Positions 26,352 to 35,136 of a stretch of DNA of 64,000 nt are shown in pieces. Below the pieces are notes generated by a model. It did not search any database, was not told where the DNA came from, and was given only the letters and a program-made list of their open reading frames with translations. The translations under genes and the position numbers were made by a program. Source of the DNA: Burkholderia cenocepacia (GTDB lineage: Bacteria > Pseudomonadota > Gammaproteobacteria > Burkholderiales > Burkholderiaceae); NCBI RefSeq assembly GCF_014211915.1, contig NZ_CP060040.1, positions 744,001 through 808,000 on the forward strand, written 5' to 3'. Position 1 is the stretch's first letter. Each line of letters starts with the position of its first letter.

Positions 26352-27500
26352 ATGCACGCCGAACCGTTCGACATTGCGATACCCGATCAAGCGCTCGACG
26401 ATTTGCGGCGGCGCGTGCGCGACACCCGCCCGCCCAACCTGACGCCCGCCGAGCCGTGGCAGCAGGGCGTCGACGGCGCGTGGCTGCGCGAACTGGCCGC
26501 GTACTGGGCCGACGGTTTCGATTGGCGTGCAGCGGAACGCGCGCTGAACCGGCTGCCGCAGTTCGTCGCGGACATCGGCGGCCAGCGCGTGCATTTCGTG
26601 CATCGGCGCGGCACCGGCCCGAAACCCTATCCGCTCGTCGTCACGCACGGCTGGCCGGGTTCCGCATTCGAATTCCATGCGCTGATCGATCGCCTGTGCG
26701 ATCCGGCCGCGTTCGGCGGCGATCCGGCCGACGCCTTCGACATCGTCGCGCCGTCGCTGCCCGGCTTCCTGTTTTCTCCCGCGCCGGCGGCGCCCGGCAC
26801 GTCGGCGCTTCAGGTCGCCGACTGCTGGGCGGCATTGATGGCCGGCCTGGGCTACCCGCGGTTCGGCGCGCAGGGCGGCGATCTGGGCGCGGGCGTGTCG
26901 GTCGCGCTCGGCGCGCGGCATGAGGGCGTGGTCGACGGCATCCATCTGAACTACCTGCCCGGCAGCTACGACCCGCCGATCGACGCGGCGCGGCCGCTGA
27001 CCGACGACGAGCAGGCGTTCCTGAAGCAGCGCGGCGAGTGGACAGCGCTGGAAGGCGGGTACGCGTACGTCCACATGACGAAGCCGCAGACGCTGGCCGT
27101 CGCGCTCAACGATTCGCCGCTCGGGCTGGCCGCGTGGATCGGCGAGAAATTCCGTGCGTGGAGCGATTGCGACGGCGACGTCGCGCGCCGTTTTTCGCGC
27201 GACACGCTGCTGACGGGCATCTCGCTCTACTGGTTTACCGGCTGCATCGGCTCGTCGATGCAGATGTATTGGGAGAACCGGCTGCAGCCGATGCGGTTTA
27301 CGCCCGGGCAACGCCTGGCGGTGCCCGTCGGCTTCGCGCGCTTCCCGAAGGAAATCAGCCGCCCGCCGCGCAGTTGGCTCGAACGCGTATTCGACGTCGT
27401 GCAGTGGACCGACATGCCGAGCGGCGGCCATTTCGCGGCGATGGAAGAGCCGGATCTGCTGGCCGACGATATTCGACGGTTTTTCAGGCGTTTTCGATAA
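26352..27500 (+). CDS. Epoxide hydrolase (alpha/beta-hydrolase with EHN domain)
   Basis: The 382-residue enzyme starts with the EHN domain typical of microsomal-type epoxide hydrolases (FDIAIPDQALDDLRRRVRDTR). The hydrolase core has HGWPGS (99-104), the nucleophile Asp177 in GAQGGDLGAG, and the C-terminal catalytic His in SGGHFAAMEEP. It would open an epoxide to a diol through an ester with Asp177. ATG 26352 follows GAGGAG. It may share regulation with the GlxA-type gene upstream. Confidence 0.92.
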   Translation: MHAEPFDIAIPDQALDDLRRRVRDTRPPNLTPAEPWQQGVDGAWLRELAAYWADGFDWRAAERALNRLPQFVADIGGQRVHFVHRRGTGPKPYPLVVTHGWPGSAFEFHALIDRLCDPAAFGGDPADAFDIVAPSLPGFLFSPAPAAPGTSALQVADCWAALMAGLGYPRFGAQGGDLGAGVSVALGARHEGVVDGIHLNYLPGSYDPPIDAARPLTDDEQAFLKQRGEWTALEGGYAYVHMTKPQTLAVALNDSPLGLAAWIGEKFRAWSDCDGDVARRFSRDTLLTGISLYWFTGCIGSSMQMYWENRLQPMRFTPGQRLAVPVGFARFPKEISRPPRSWLERVFDVVQWTDMPSGGHFAAMEEPDLLADDIRRFFRRFR

Positions 27501-27607
27501 CAGGCGGGCAAGCCTGGCGGCGGAAACGAATACTGGAGGACGCTCGCGCGTGACGGAGTTGACGAGAGCGGCACGATGCGCGTCGCGTCGCCTGTCTTGC
27601 CGCGTAG

Positions 27608-28099
27608 TTACCGCGTAACGAACGCCGTGGCCGCATCCGGCGCCGTACGCGCATGCTTGCGCTGGCGCAGCAGCGCGACGCGGCAGTTCTCGCGCGCCGT
27701 TTCGCGGCCGTCGTCGTCGAGCAGCACGAGGTCGCCGCGCATCACGTTCAGCGTGATCACATCCTCGCCCGGCGCGCCGAGCGTCTCCGGCGTATGTACC
27801 GAGCCGGCCGGTTCGAGCACCGTCGAACCGGCGTGCGCGACCCAGTCGTATTCGCGGTAACGCCACGCACCCTGCAGCGTATGGACGAATACCTCGCCAT
27901 CGTGACGATGGCGCGGCAGCATGCCGCCGGCCGGCATCTTCAGCAGCGCGGTCAGCGTGTCCTCGGCCGCATTGATGTGCAGGTACTTGATCGCGAGCCC
28001 CGGCAGGTCGGCGCTCATCGGCAGCCACGGCAGCGCGTCGCCGGGCAGGCACGAGATCGGCGGCAGGTCGGTGGAGAGCGGGGCGGACGGCTGCGTCAT
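27608..28099 (-). CDS. Cupin protein of the 2,4'-dihydroxyacetophenone dioxygenase family
   Basis: The 163-residue single cupin has metal-ligand candidates His64, His66, Glu69-region and His102 (LPRHRHDGEVFVHTL, then GSVHTPET). It resembles the family of 2,4'-dihydroxyacetophenone dioxygenase, non-haem iron enzymes that split an aryl ketone, but the family is broad and activity is unproven. It is divergent from the MarR-type gene; the 26-bp palindrome near that gene may also affect it. Confidence 0.75.
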   Translation of the reverse strand: MTQPSAPLSTDLPPISCLPGDALPWLPMSADLPGLAIKYLHINAAEDTLTALLKMPAGGMLPRHRHDGEVFVHTLQGAWRYREYDWVAHAGSTVLEPAGSVHTPETLGAPGEDVITLNVMRGDLVLLDDDGRETARENCRVALLRQRKHARTAPDAATAFVTR

Positions 28100-28221
28100 G
28101 GCGGAAGGCGGTGCGGAAACGAGAAGCCCGCATTATCGCAGAGCCGGAATGCGTGGCCGAACAGGGGGCGGCGTCGCGCCGAAAGCATGCGTGGCCGCCC
28201 GATCCTGACACGATGAAATAT

Positions 28222-28247
28222 ACAGTCAAACTGTACAGTTTGACTGT
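28222..28247. promoter_or_regulatory. 26-bp perfect palindrome, MarR operator
   Basis: ACAGTCAAACTGT is followed by its exact complement (ACAGTTTGACTGT) with no spacer. It ends 20 bp upstream of the MarR-family ATG at 28268 and its arms carry TTGACT in both orientations, so it likely overlaps promoter elements. Size and symmetry fit a MarR dimer, or two side by side. Confidence 0.8.
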
Positions 28248-28267
28248 CGATGTGCTATCTTGAATTC

Positions 28268-28738
28268 ATGAACTCGCCATCGTCTTCCCCCGACACCCTC
28301 CCGCTGGCCGGTCTCGCCGGCGAACTCCGCATCTCGGTCGGCAAGCTGATGCGGCGGATGCGGGAGCAGACCCATCCGAACGACCTCACGTCCTCGCAGA
28401 AATCGGTGTTGCTGCGGCTCGATCGCGACGGCCCGGCGACGGTATCGGCGCTGGCGCGTGCCGAAAGCGTGCGCCCGCAGTCGATGCGGGTGACGGTCGC
28501 CACGCTCGAGGCGCTCGGCGCGGTCGCCGGCGCGCCCGATCCCACCGACGGCCGGCAGACGCTGATCGCGCTCACGCCCGGTTTCCGCAAGGTGCTGCAA
28601 GCCAATCGCGCGGCCAAGGACGACTGGCTGTTTCGCGCGCTGCATGCGCAACTGTCGGCGGCGGAGCAGGCCGAGCTCGCGGCGGCCGTGAAGCTGCTGC
28701 AGCGGCTCGCCGAATTCGAGGACCCGGCGCGTTCGTGA
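28268..28738 (+). CDS. MarR-family transcriptional repressor
   Basis: The 156-residue protein has a winged helix with LTSSQKSVLLRLDRDGPATVSALARAESVRPQSMR as its core (about 40-75, described as one domain) and the wing DPTDGRQTLIALT. ATG 28268 is preferred to GTG 28250, which lies almost against the operator palindrome. It heads an operon with a small membrane protein and an MFS exporter. This marks a typical ligand-released repressor of efflux. Confidence 0.92.
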   Translation: MNSPSSSPDTLPLAGLAGELRISVGKLMRRMREQTHPNDLTSSQKSVLLRLDRDGPATVSALARAESVRPQSMRVTVATLEALGAVAGAPDPTDGRQTLIALTPGFRKVLQANRAAKDDWLFRALHAQLSAAEQAELAAAVKLLQRLAEFEDPARS

Positions 28739-28775
28739 ACCGCTCCGGCCCGCTAGCCAAAAGGACTACCTGCAC

Positions 28776-29111
28776 ATGAACCTCCTGCACCTCGTGTCGT
28801 ACTTCTTCGGCGGCGCGTTTCTCGCGAACGCCGTGCCGCATCTCGTCAGCGGGCTGCGTGGCGAGCTGTTCCAGACGCCGTTCGCGAAACCGCCCGGCCG
28901 CGGGCTGTCGTCGTCCACCGTGAACGTGCTGTGGGGCGTCGTGAATCTCGTGATTGCCTATGCGCTCATGCGTCGGGCCGGCGATTTCGACCTGAAGATC
29001 ACGGCCGACGCGGCGGCGTTCGGTCTCGGCATCCTCGCGCTCGGCCTGTTCCTCGCGCGACATTTCGGCGCACTGCACGGCGGCAACGAGCCCGACCGGG
29101 AGCGGCCGTGA
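28776..29111 (+). CDS. Small inner-membrane protein of unknown function
   Basis: The 111-residue protein has three hydrophobic segments (about 3-20, 47-65 and 78-95) and conserved-looking FFGGAFLANAVPHLVSG at the start. A Shine-Dalgarno AAAGGA precedes ATG 28776. Its stop overlaps the GTG of the MFS gene as GTGA, so the two are translationally coupled. I do not recognise a named family; a helper role in the efflux operon is inference. Confidence 0.85.
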   Translation: MNLLHLVSYFFGGAFLANAVPHLVSGLRGELFQTPFAKPPGRGLSSSTVNVLWGVVNLVIAYALMRRAGDFDLKITADAAAFGLGILALGLFLARHFGALHGGNEPDRERP

Positions 29112-30349
29112 GCGTGCCGGCAGCGGGCGTGTTCCGCTCGCTTCGCAGCTTCAACTACCGCGTATGGGCGATCGGCTCGCTGGTGTCGAACATCGGTACG
29201 TGGATACAGCGCACCGCGCAGGACTGGCTCGTCCTCACGCAGCTCACGCATCACGACGCGTCTGCGGTCGGCACGGTGATGGCGCTGCAGTTCGGGCCGC
29301 AACTGCTGCTGTTGCCGTGGACCGGCTACGCGGCCGACCGCTTCGACCAGCGCAAGCTGCTGATGGCGACGCAGGCGCTGATGGGCGCGCTGGCGCTCGT
29401 GCTCGGCGTGCTGACGGTCACCGGCGCCGTGCGGCTCGAGCACGTGTATGTATTCGCGTTCCTGTTCGGCTGCGCGTCGGCGTTCGACGCGCCGGTGCGG
29501 CAGACTTTCGTCGCGGAACTGGTCGGCGACCGCGAACTCGCGAATGCGGTCGCGCTCAACTCGACGTCGTTCAATGCCGCGCGGATGGTCGGCCCGGCGG
29601 CGGCCGGCTTCCTGATCGCGTCGGTCGGCACCGGCTGGGCGTTTCTCGCGAACGGGCTCAGCTTCTTCGCGGTGCTGGCGTCGCTGTCGCGGCTTCGGGA
29701 GGACGAACTGCGCACCAATGTGCGGGCAAGCCGCTCGCGCGGCAGCCTGCTAGACGGATTCCGCTACGTGTGGCGCCGGCCGGACCTCACAGCCATCCTC
29801 GTGATGCTGTTCCTGATCGGCACGTTCGGGCTGAATTTCCAGTTGTTCATTTCGACGATGGCCGCCAGCGTGTTTCACGTCGATGCGCGCGGGTTCGGTT
29901 TCCTGTCGTCGATGATGGCGGTCGGCACGGTCTCGGGCGCGCTGCTCGCCGCGCGCCGCGAGCAGCCGCGTTTCCGTCATCTGTGGATCGGCGCGGCGCT
30001 GTTCGGGCTCGGCTGCGCGTTCGCCGCGCTGGCGCCCGGCTACTGGTCGTTCGCCGCCGCGCTGGTGCTGACCGGCGTCGCCGCGATCACCTTCATGAAC
30101 TCGACCAACAGCCTGATGCAGCTTTCCACCGAGCCGGCGATGCGCGGCCGCGTGATGGCGCTGCGTCTCGCGGTCGCATTGGGCGGCACGCCGATCGGCG
30201 CGCCGGTGGCCGGCTGGGTCGCGAACCATCTCGGCCCGCGCTGGGCGCTCGGCCTCGGCGCGGCGTCCGGCTTTGCCGCGGCGCTCGTCGCGACCCATTT
30301 CGTCACGCGCAAGCGGGCGCAGCCCCGCGCATCCGACGACGGGGCCTGA
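29108..30349 (+). CDS. MFS exporter (EntS/MFS_3-type)
   Basis: The 413-residue protein starts at GTG 29108 and has about 11-12 helices. SNIGTWIQRTAQDWLVL and GYAADRFDQRKLL are hallmarks of the MFS_3 group that includes the enterobactin exporter EntS. The longer in-frame extension to 28931 overlaps the upstream gene and was rejected. It is third in a MarR-controlled operon and probably exports a toxic compound or siderophore-like product. Confidence 0.9.
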   Translation: MSVPAAGVFRSLRSFNYRVWAIGSLVSNIGTWIQRTAQDWLVLTQLTHHDASAVGTVMALQFGPQLLLLPWTGYAADRFDQRKLLMATQALMGALALVLGVLTVTGAVRLEHVYVFAFLFGCASAFDAPVRQTFVAELVGDRELANAVALNSTSFNAARMVGPAAAGFLIASVGTGWAFLANGLSFFAVLASLSRLREDELRTNVRASRSRGSLLDGFRYVWRRPDLTAILVMLFLIGTFGLNFQLFISTMAASVFHVDARGFGFLSSMMAVGTVSGALLAARREQPRFRHLWIGAALFGLGCAFAALAPGYWSFAAALVLTGVAAITFMNSTNSLMQLSTEPAMRGRVMALRLAVALGGTPIGAPVAGWVANHLGPRWALGLGAASGFAAALVATHFVTRKRAQPRASDDGA

Positions 30350-30373
30350 ACGAACCCGAACCGGAAGCCGCCG

Positions 30374-31324
30374 CTATGCCGCCGGCAGCGTCCCCGCATG
30401 CGCGGCTTCGAGGCACGACTGGAACAGCAGCGCGGCCCGCGACGGCCGCGGCGAGCGCCGCAGCAGGCTCACGAACCGGCACCGGTAATTGAACCGGTGC
30501 GGCGCGATCGGCTGCATCAGCCCCTTGTTTTCGAAACTCTCCGCGTAGTGATCGGGCAGGAAGCCGAGATAGCGGCCCGACAGAATCAGCGTCGCGATCG
30601 ATTCCTGGTCCGACGCGGTCGCGCTGCGCGTGAGCTTCGCGCGATGGCTCAGCTCCATGTTCGGCGAATGGAAGCCGAGCCCGGCGAACGCGTGGTTGCG
30701 GACCGTCGTCCACGTGAGCTTGCCGTGCGGCGCGTCGAACAGCGGATGCTGGCGGCCGCAGTAGAGCAGCATCCGTTCGTCGAACAGCGCCGAATACACG
30801 AGGCTGCCCGAGTTGCGGTGCGCGGGAATGATCCCGACCTGGTAGCTGCCGTCGATCACGCCGCGCTCGACCTCGTTGATCGACGCGACGTGCAGGTTCA
30901 GCGCGACGGCGGGCGCTTCGTCCGCGAATTGGCGGATCGCGTCGCCCAGGCGCGCATTCGGGTTGGTGGCCGTCTTGTCGAATACGGCGATGTGAAGTTC
31001 TCCGCCCATCGTGTCGTGAATGCCGTCGATCCTGCTGCGAAATGCTTCCATCGACGCGAGCAGCCGCAATGTTTCCTCGTACACCGTCTGCCCCTCGGGC
31101 GTCAGGGTGAAGCCCGCGCGGCCGCGCCGGCACAGCACGAGGCCAAGCCGCGTTTCCAGATCCTTCACGTGCCGGCTGATCGTCGAGATGCCGATATTCA
31201 GTTCCAGTTCGGCCGCCGCCATCCCGCCGCACTGCACGACGCCCTTGAAGACCCGCAGCAGGCGCAGATCCATGTCGCTGAGCTGTCCGAGCAACGCGCG
31301 GCTCTTCGGTTTCTTTGCTTGCAT
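30374..31324 (-). CDS. LysR-family regulator of the beta-alanine genes
   Basis: The 316-residue protein has the N-terminal helix-turn-helix (MDLRLLRVFKGVVQCGG and ISTISRHVKDLETRLG) and an effector domain. It is divergent from the aminotransferase/mmsA operon 105 bp away and presumably activates it. ATG 31324 is preferred to ATG 31342, since the latter would place the coding start inside the T-N11-A box. Neither start has a strong ribosome-binding site. Confidence 0.9.
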   Translation of the reverse strand: MQAKKPKSRALLGQLSDMDLRLLRVFKGVVQCGGMAAAELELNIGISTISRHVKDLETRLGLVLCRRGRAGFTLTPEGQTVYEETLRLLASMEAFRSRIDGIHDTMGGELHIAVFDKTATNPNARLGDAIRQFADEAPAVALNLHVASINEVERGVIDGSYQVGIIPAHRNSGSLVYSALFDERMLLYCGRQHPLFDAPHGKLTWTTVRNHAFAGLGFHSPNMELSHRAKLTRSATASDQESIATLILSGRYLGFLPDHYAESFENKGLMQPIAPHRFNYRCRFVSLLRRSPRPSRAALLFQSCLEAAHAGTLPAA

Positions 31325-31341
31325 ATTTGAGCAAGTGAACA

Positions 31342-31360
31342 TTGATATTGCGATATTCAA
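31342..31360. promoter_or_regulatory. LysR-type box TTGA-N11-TCAA
   Basis: TTGATATTGCGATATTCAA fits the T-N11-A rule with complementary four-base ends. It lies 18 bp upstream of the LysR gene start and 69 bp upstream of the aminotransferase ATG, the usual place for autoregulation and activation. Confidence 0.6.
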
Positions 31361-31429
31361 AAGACTAATTGGCGTCCCGACAATGCGCAACATCAACCCG
31401 AGGAGGAGGGGCGCGCCGCGCCGACCGAC

Positions 31430-32785
31430 ATGACCGACATCACCACCGCCCAGCACGACGACACGAACCTCCGCACCGACGCCGCATGGCTCGATGCGCA
31501 CTGGATGCCGTTCACCGCCAACCGCCAGTTCAAGGCCGATCCGCGGCTGATCGTGTCCGGCAAGGGCGCGTACTACACCGACGCCGAAGGCCGCAAGATT
31601 TTCGACGGCCTGTCGGGCCTCTGGTGCACGGGCCTCGGTCACGGCCGCACGGAAATCGTCGAAGCCGTGAGCCGCCAGGTCGCACAGCTCGACTACGCGC
31701 CGGCGTTCCAGTTCGGCCATCCGCAATCGTTCGAGCTCGCCAACAAGATCAAGGAACTGACGCCGGCCGGCCTCGACTACGTGTTCTTCACGGGCTCGGG
31801 CTCGGAAGCGGCCGACACGTCGCTGAAGCTGGCCCGCGCGTACTGGCGCGCGAAAGGCAAGGGCACCAAGACGCGCCTGATCGGCCGCGAGAAGGGGTAT
31901 CACGGCGTGAATTTCGGCGGCATCTCGGTCGGCGGGATCGGGCCGAACCGCAAGCTGTTCGGGCAGGGCCTCGACGCCGATTTCCTGCCGCATACGCAAC
32001 TGGCCGAGAACAAGTTCTCGCGCGGCATGCCCGAGCACGGCGCCGAGCTGGCCGACCGCCTGCTGGAACTGATCGCGCTGCACGACGCGTCGAACATCGC
32101 GGCCGTGATCGTCGAGCCGTTCTCCGGCTCGGCGGGCGTCGTCGTGCCGCCGAAGGGCTATCTGAAGCGCCTGCGCGACATCTGTACCGCGCACGACATC
32201 CTGCTGATCTTCGACGAGGTCATCACGGGCTTCGGCCGGGCCGGCGCGATGACGGGCGCCGACGCATTCGGCGTGGTGCCGGACATCATGAACTTCGCGA
32301 AGCAGGTGACGAACGGCGTGCAGCCGCTCGGCGGCGTGATCGCGACGAAGGAGATCTACGACACGTTCATGGCCGCGGGCGGCCCCGAGTACATGCTCGA
32401 GTTCCCGCACGGCTACACGTATTCGGCGCATCCGGTCGCGTGCGCGGCCGGCGTCGCGGCGCTCGACCTGCTAGTGAAGGAAGACGCGGTGGCCCGCGTG
32501 CGCGATCTCGCGCCGCATTTCGAGGCGGCCGTGCACGGGCTGAAGGGCCAGCGTCACGTCGCGGACATCCGCAACTACGGGCTGGCGGCCGGCCTGACGA
32601 TCGCCGCATTGCCGGGCGAGCCGGCACGGCGCCCGTACGAGATCGCGATGCGCTGCTGGGCGAAGGGCTTCTACGTGCGCTACGGCGGCGACACGATCCA
32701 GCTCGCGCCGCCGTTCATCGCCGAGAAGCGCGAGATCGACAACCTGGTCAACGCGCTGTCCGACGCACTGAACGAAGTGGACTGA
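31430..32785 (+). CDS. Omega-amino acid (beta-alanine)-pyruvate aminotransferase
   Basis: The 451-residue class III PLP enzyme has GSGSEA (122-127) at the phosphate site, FDEVITGFGR with Asp262, and the PLP lysine Lys291 in NFAKQVTNG. WMPFTANRQFK near the start is typical of beta-alanine/omega-amino acid:pyruvate transaminases. It would turn beta-alanine into malonate semialdehyde. A strong GAGGAGGAGG lies 19 bases upstream of ATG 31430, unusually far. The dehydrogenase that removes the product follows 50 bp later. Confidence 0.93.
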   Translation: MTDITTAQHDDTNLRTDAAWLDAHWMPFTANRQFKADPRLIVSGKGAYYTDAEGRKIFDGLSGLWCTGLGHGRTEIVEAVSRQVAQLDYAPAFQFGHPQSFELANKIKELTPAGLDYVFFTGSGSEAADTSLKLARAYWRAKGKGTKTRLIGREKGYHGVNFGGISVGGIGPNRKLFGQGLDADFLPHTQLAENKFSRGMPEHGAELADRLLELIALHDASNIAAVIVEPFSGSAGVVVPPKGYLKRLRDICTAHDILLIFDEVITGFGRAGAMTGADAFGVVPDIMNFAKQVTNGVQPLGGVIATKEIYDTFMAAGGPEYMLEFPHGYTYSAHPVACAAGVAALDLLVKEDAVARVRDLAPHFEAAVHGLKGQRHVADIRNYGLAAGLTIAALPGEPARRPYEIAMRCWAKGFYVRYGGDTIQLAPPFIAEKREIDNLVNALSDALNEVD

Positions 32786-32835
32786 GCGATCGCTCGTCCT
32801 CACGCGACAACCGAATTCAGGAAAGAGCCCCAGAC

Positions 32836-34353
32836 ATGAAACACGACAGCAATGTGACCTCCACCGTCGGCCACCTGATCGACGGCAAGCGCGTCGACGG
32901 CGGCAGCCGCGTCCAGCCGGTGTTCGACCCGGCGACCGGCGAATCGCGCAAGAGCGTCGCGCTCGCCGACAAGCTGACCGTCGAAGCCGCGATCGCGTCC
33001 GCGCAGGCCGCGTTCCCGGCGTGGCGCAACACGCCGCCGCTGAAGCGCGCCCGCGTGATGAGCCGCTTCAAGACGCTGCTGGAAGAGCATGCCGACGAGC
33101 TGTGCGCGCTGATCACGGCCGAGCACGGCAAGGTGCTCGCCGATGCGATGGGCGAACTGCAGCGCGGGATCGAGAACGTCGAGTACGCGACCTATGTGCC
33201 CGAGTTGCTGAAAGGCGAGCACAGCAAGAACGTCGGCCCGGCGATCGATTCGTGGAGCGAGTTCCAGGCGCTCGGCGTCGCCGCCGGCATCACGCCGTTC
33301 AACTTCCCGGTGATGGTGCCGCTGTGGATGTGGCCGATGGCCGTCGCGTGCGGCAACACGTTCGTGCTGAAACCGTCGGAGCGCACGCCGTCGTCGACGC
33401 TGCGCATGGCCGAGCTCGCGCTCGAGGCCGGCCTGCCGCCGGGCGTGCTGAACGTCGTGAACGGCGACAAGGAAGCGGTCGACACGATCCTCACCGATCC
33501 GCGCGTGAAGGCCGTGAGCTTCGTCGGCTCGACGCCGATCGCCGAATATATCTACTCGACCGGCTGCGCGCACGGCAAGCGCGTGCAGGCGCTCGGCGGC
33601 GCGAAAAACTTCGCGGTCGTGATGCCGGATGCCGATATCCCCAACGCGGTGAACGCGCTGATGGGCGCCGCATACGGCTCCTGCGGCGAGCGCTGCATGG
33701 CGATTCCGCTGGTCGTCGCGATCGGTGACGAAACGGGCGACCAGGTCGTCGCGGGGCTGAAGGCCGAGATCGAGAAGATGAAGGTCGGCCCGGGCAACGG
33801 CGCGGGCGTCGACATGGGCCCGCTCGTCACGCAGCAGCATTTCGAGAAGGTGACGGGTTTCGTCGAAGCGGGCGTGGCAGCGGGCGCGACGCTCGTCGTC
33901 GACGGTCGCGGCGTGAAGGTCGACGGCCACGACGGCGGTTACTACCTCGGGCCGTGCCTGTTCGACAACGTGAAGCCCGGCATGCCGATCTACCAGCACG
34001 AGATCTTCGGGCCGGTGCTCGGCGTGATTCGCCTGAAATCGCTCGACGACGCGATGGCGCTGATCGATGCGCACGAATACGGCAACGGCACCTGCCTGTT
34101 CACGCGCGACGGCGAGGCCGCGCGCTACTTCAGCGACAACATCCAGATTGGCATGGTCGGCATCAACGTGCCGCTGCCGGTGCCGGTCGCGTACCACTCG
34201 TTCGGCGGCTGGAAGCGTTCGCTGTTCGGCGACCTGCACGCATACGGCCCGGACGCCGTGCGGTTCTACACGAAGCGCAAGACGATCACGCAGCGCTGGC
34301 CGTCGGCCGGCGTGCGCGAAGGGACGGTGTTCAGCTTCCCGTCGAACCGCTGA
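32836..34353 (+). CDS. mmsA: Malonate/methylmalonate-semialdehyde dehydrogenase (CoA-acylating)
   Basis: The 505-residue aldehyde dehydrogenase has PFNFP (Asn157), the NAD loop SFVGSTPIAEYIY, and GSCGERCMA with Cys287 as catalytic residue by alignment to MmsA/IolA; Cys283 is an extra nearby cysteine. The general-base Glu of ordinary aldehyde dehydrogenases is replaced, as in this CoA-dependent family. It converts malonate semialdehyde from the upstream aminotransferase to acetyl-CoA. ATG 32836 has AGGAAAG upstream. A strong terminator follows. Confidence 0.94.
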   Translation: MKHDSNVTSTVGHLIDGKRVDGGSRVQPVFDPATGESRKSVALADKLTVEAAIASAQAAFPAWRNTPPLKRARVMSRFKTLLEEHADELCALITAEHGKVLADAMGELQRGIENVEYATYVPELLKGEHSKNVGPAIDSWSEFQALGVAAGITPFNFPVMVPLWMWPMAVACGNTFVLKPSERTPSSTLRMAELALEAGLPPGVLNVVNGDKEAVDTILTDPRVKAVSFVGSTPIAEYIYSTGCAHGKRVQALGGAKNFAVVMPDADIPNAVNALMGAAYGSCGERCMAIPLVVAIGDETGDQVVAGLKAEIEKMKVGPGNGAGVDMGPLVTQQHFEKVTGFVEAGVAAGATLVVDGRGVKVDGHDGGYYLGPCLFDNVKPGMPIYQHEIFGPVLGVIRLKSLDDAMALIDAHEYGNGTCLFTRDGEAARYFSDNIQIGMVGINVPLPVPVAYHSFGGWKRSLFGDLHAYGPDAVRFYTKRKTITQRWPSAGVREGTVFSFPSNR

Positions 34354-34405
34354 GTTAACGCGCGCACCGGCTGCATACGGCCGGTGCGACGCGCGGAACT
34401 GCCGA

Positions 34406-34440
34406 GGCCCGCCCCGATCGACGATCGGGGCGGGCCTTTT
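34406..34440 (+). terminator. Rho-independent terminator of the beta-alanine operon
   Basis: A 14-15 bp GC-rich stem (34406-34420 with 34422-34436, small central loop) is followed by TTTT. It lies 53 bp after the mmsA stop and before the convergent secreted-protein gene. The U-run is on the plus side only. Confidence 0.9.
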
Positions 34441-34479
34441 ACGTGCTGGCGAAATGCACGGAGCGCGGCGAAAGCAGGC

Positions 34480-34854
34480 TTACGGCGCGACCACGTGCCA
34501 CACGTTCTTGAAGTTGTCGCCGTTGCGCTCGCCCTGTTTCATGTCCTTCGAGAAGAAGTACAGCGGCTTGCCCTTGTACGCCCATTGCGGGCTGCCGTCG
34601 TCGCGCTTGACGATCGTGTAGGGCCCGACCGGTACGTCGGTCGCGCTGGCCTTGTACGGCGGCCAGAGGGTTTCGCATGGGCCTGTGCAGGCGCTGGTGC
34701 CGGCGTTGGGCTTGTCCTTGTCGAATGCGTAGACGGTCATGCCGTTGGCGGCGACGAGCGCGCCGTTCTCGACTTTCGTGATCGAACCTTGGGCCGAGGC
34801 CGAGGCGGACGCCATGGCGAGCAGGACGGAGCTGACGAGCAGCGCAGCTTTCAT
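34480..34854 (-). CDS. Secreted repeat protein (COG4315-type, YxFxxD motif)
   Basis: The 124-residue protein has a signal peptide cut after about SASAQ and two copies of the family motif: GMTVYAFDKD and GKPLYFFSKD. Single conserved cysteines occur in ACTGPCETLWPP. Homologues are small periplasmic or lipid-anchored proteins of unknown function. ATG 34854 has AGGAGG upstream. It stands alone, 282 bp from the next gene; that gap shows no gene. Confidence 0.88.
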   Translation of the reverse strand: MKAALLVSSVLLAMASASASAQGSITKVENGALVAANGMTVYAFDKDKPNAGTSACTGPCETLWPPYKASATDVPVGPYTIVKRDDGSPQWAYKGKPLYFFSKDMKQGERNGDNFKNVWHVVAP

Positions 34855-35136
34855 GTGTGCCTCCTGGTAGTCGGTGTGCGGGCGCGATCGCGTGCACGGG
34901 CGAGCGTGCGCGACGACCGCGGTGAATGGCGCCGGAACGCAAGGCCGTTGCCGCGGCGGGCGACGCACGGTCGAACGGCGGCAAACGGGGGCGCTTCATT
35001 CACGATAGGCGGTTTTTGGCGGGGCTGCGAGAAGATCGGGGGGCGTATCGGCCCGACGTATGCAGCACGCAACGGCATGGCGGGCGCCTGCATCCGTATT
35101 CGGCATCCGTCCCCGAACGCGGCGCACGCCGACGCA

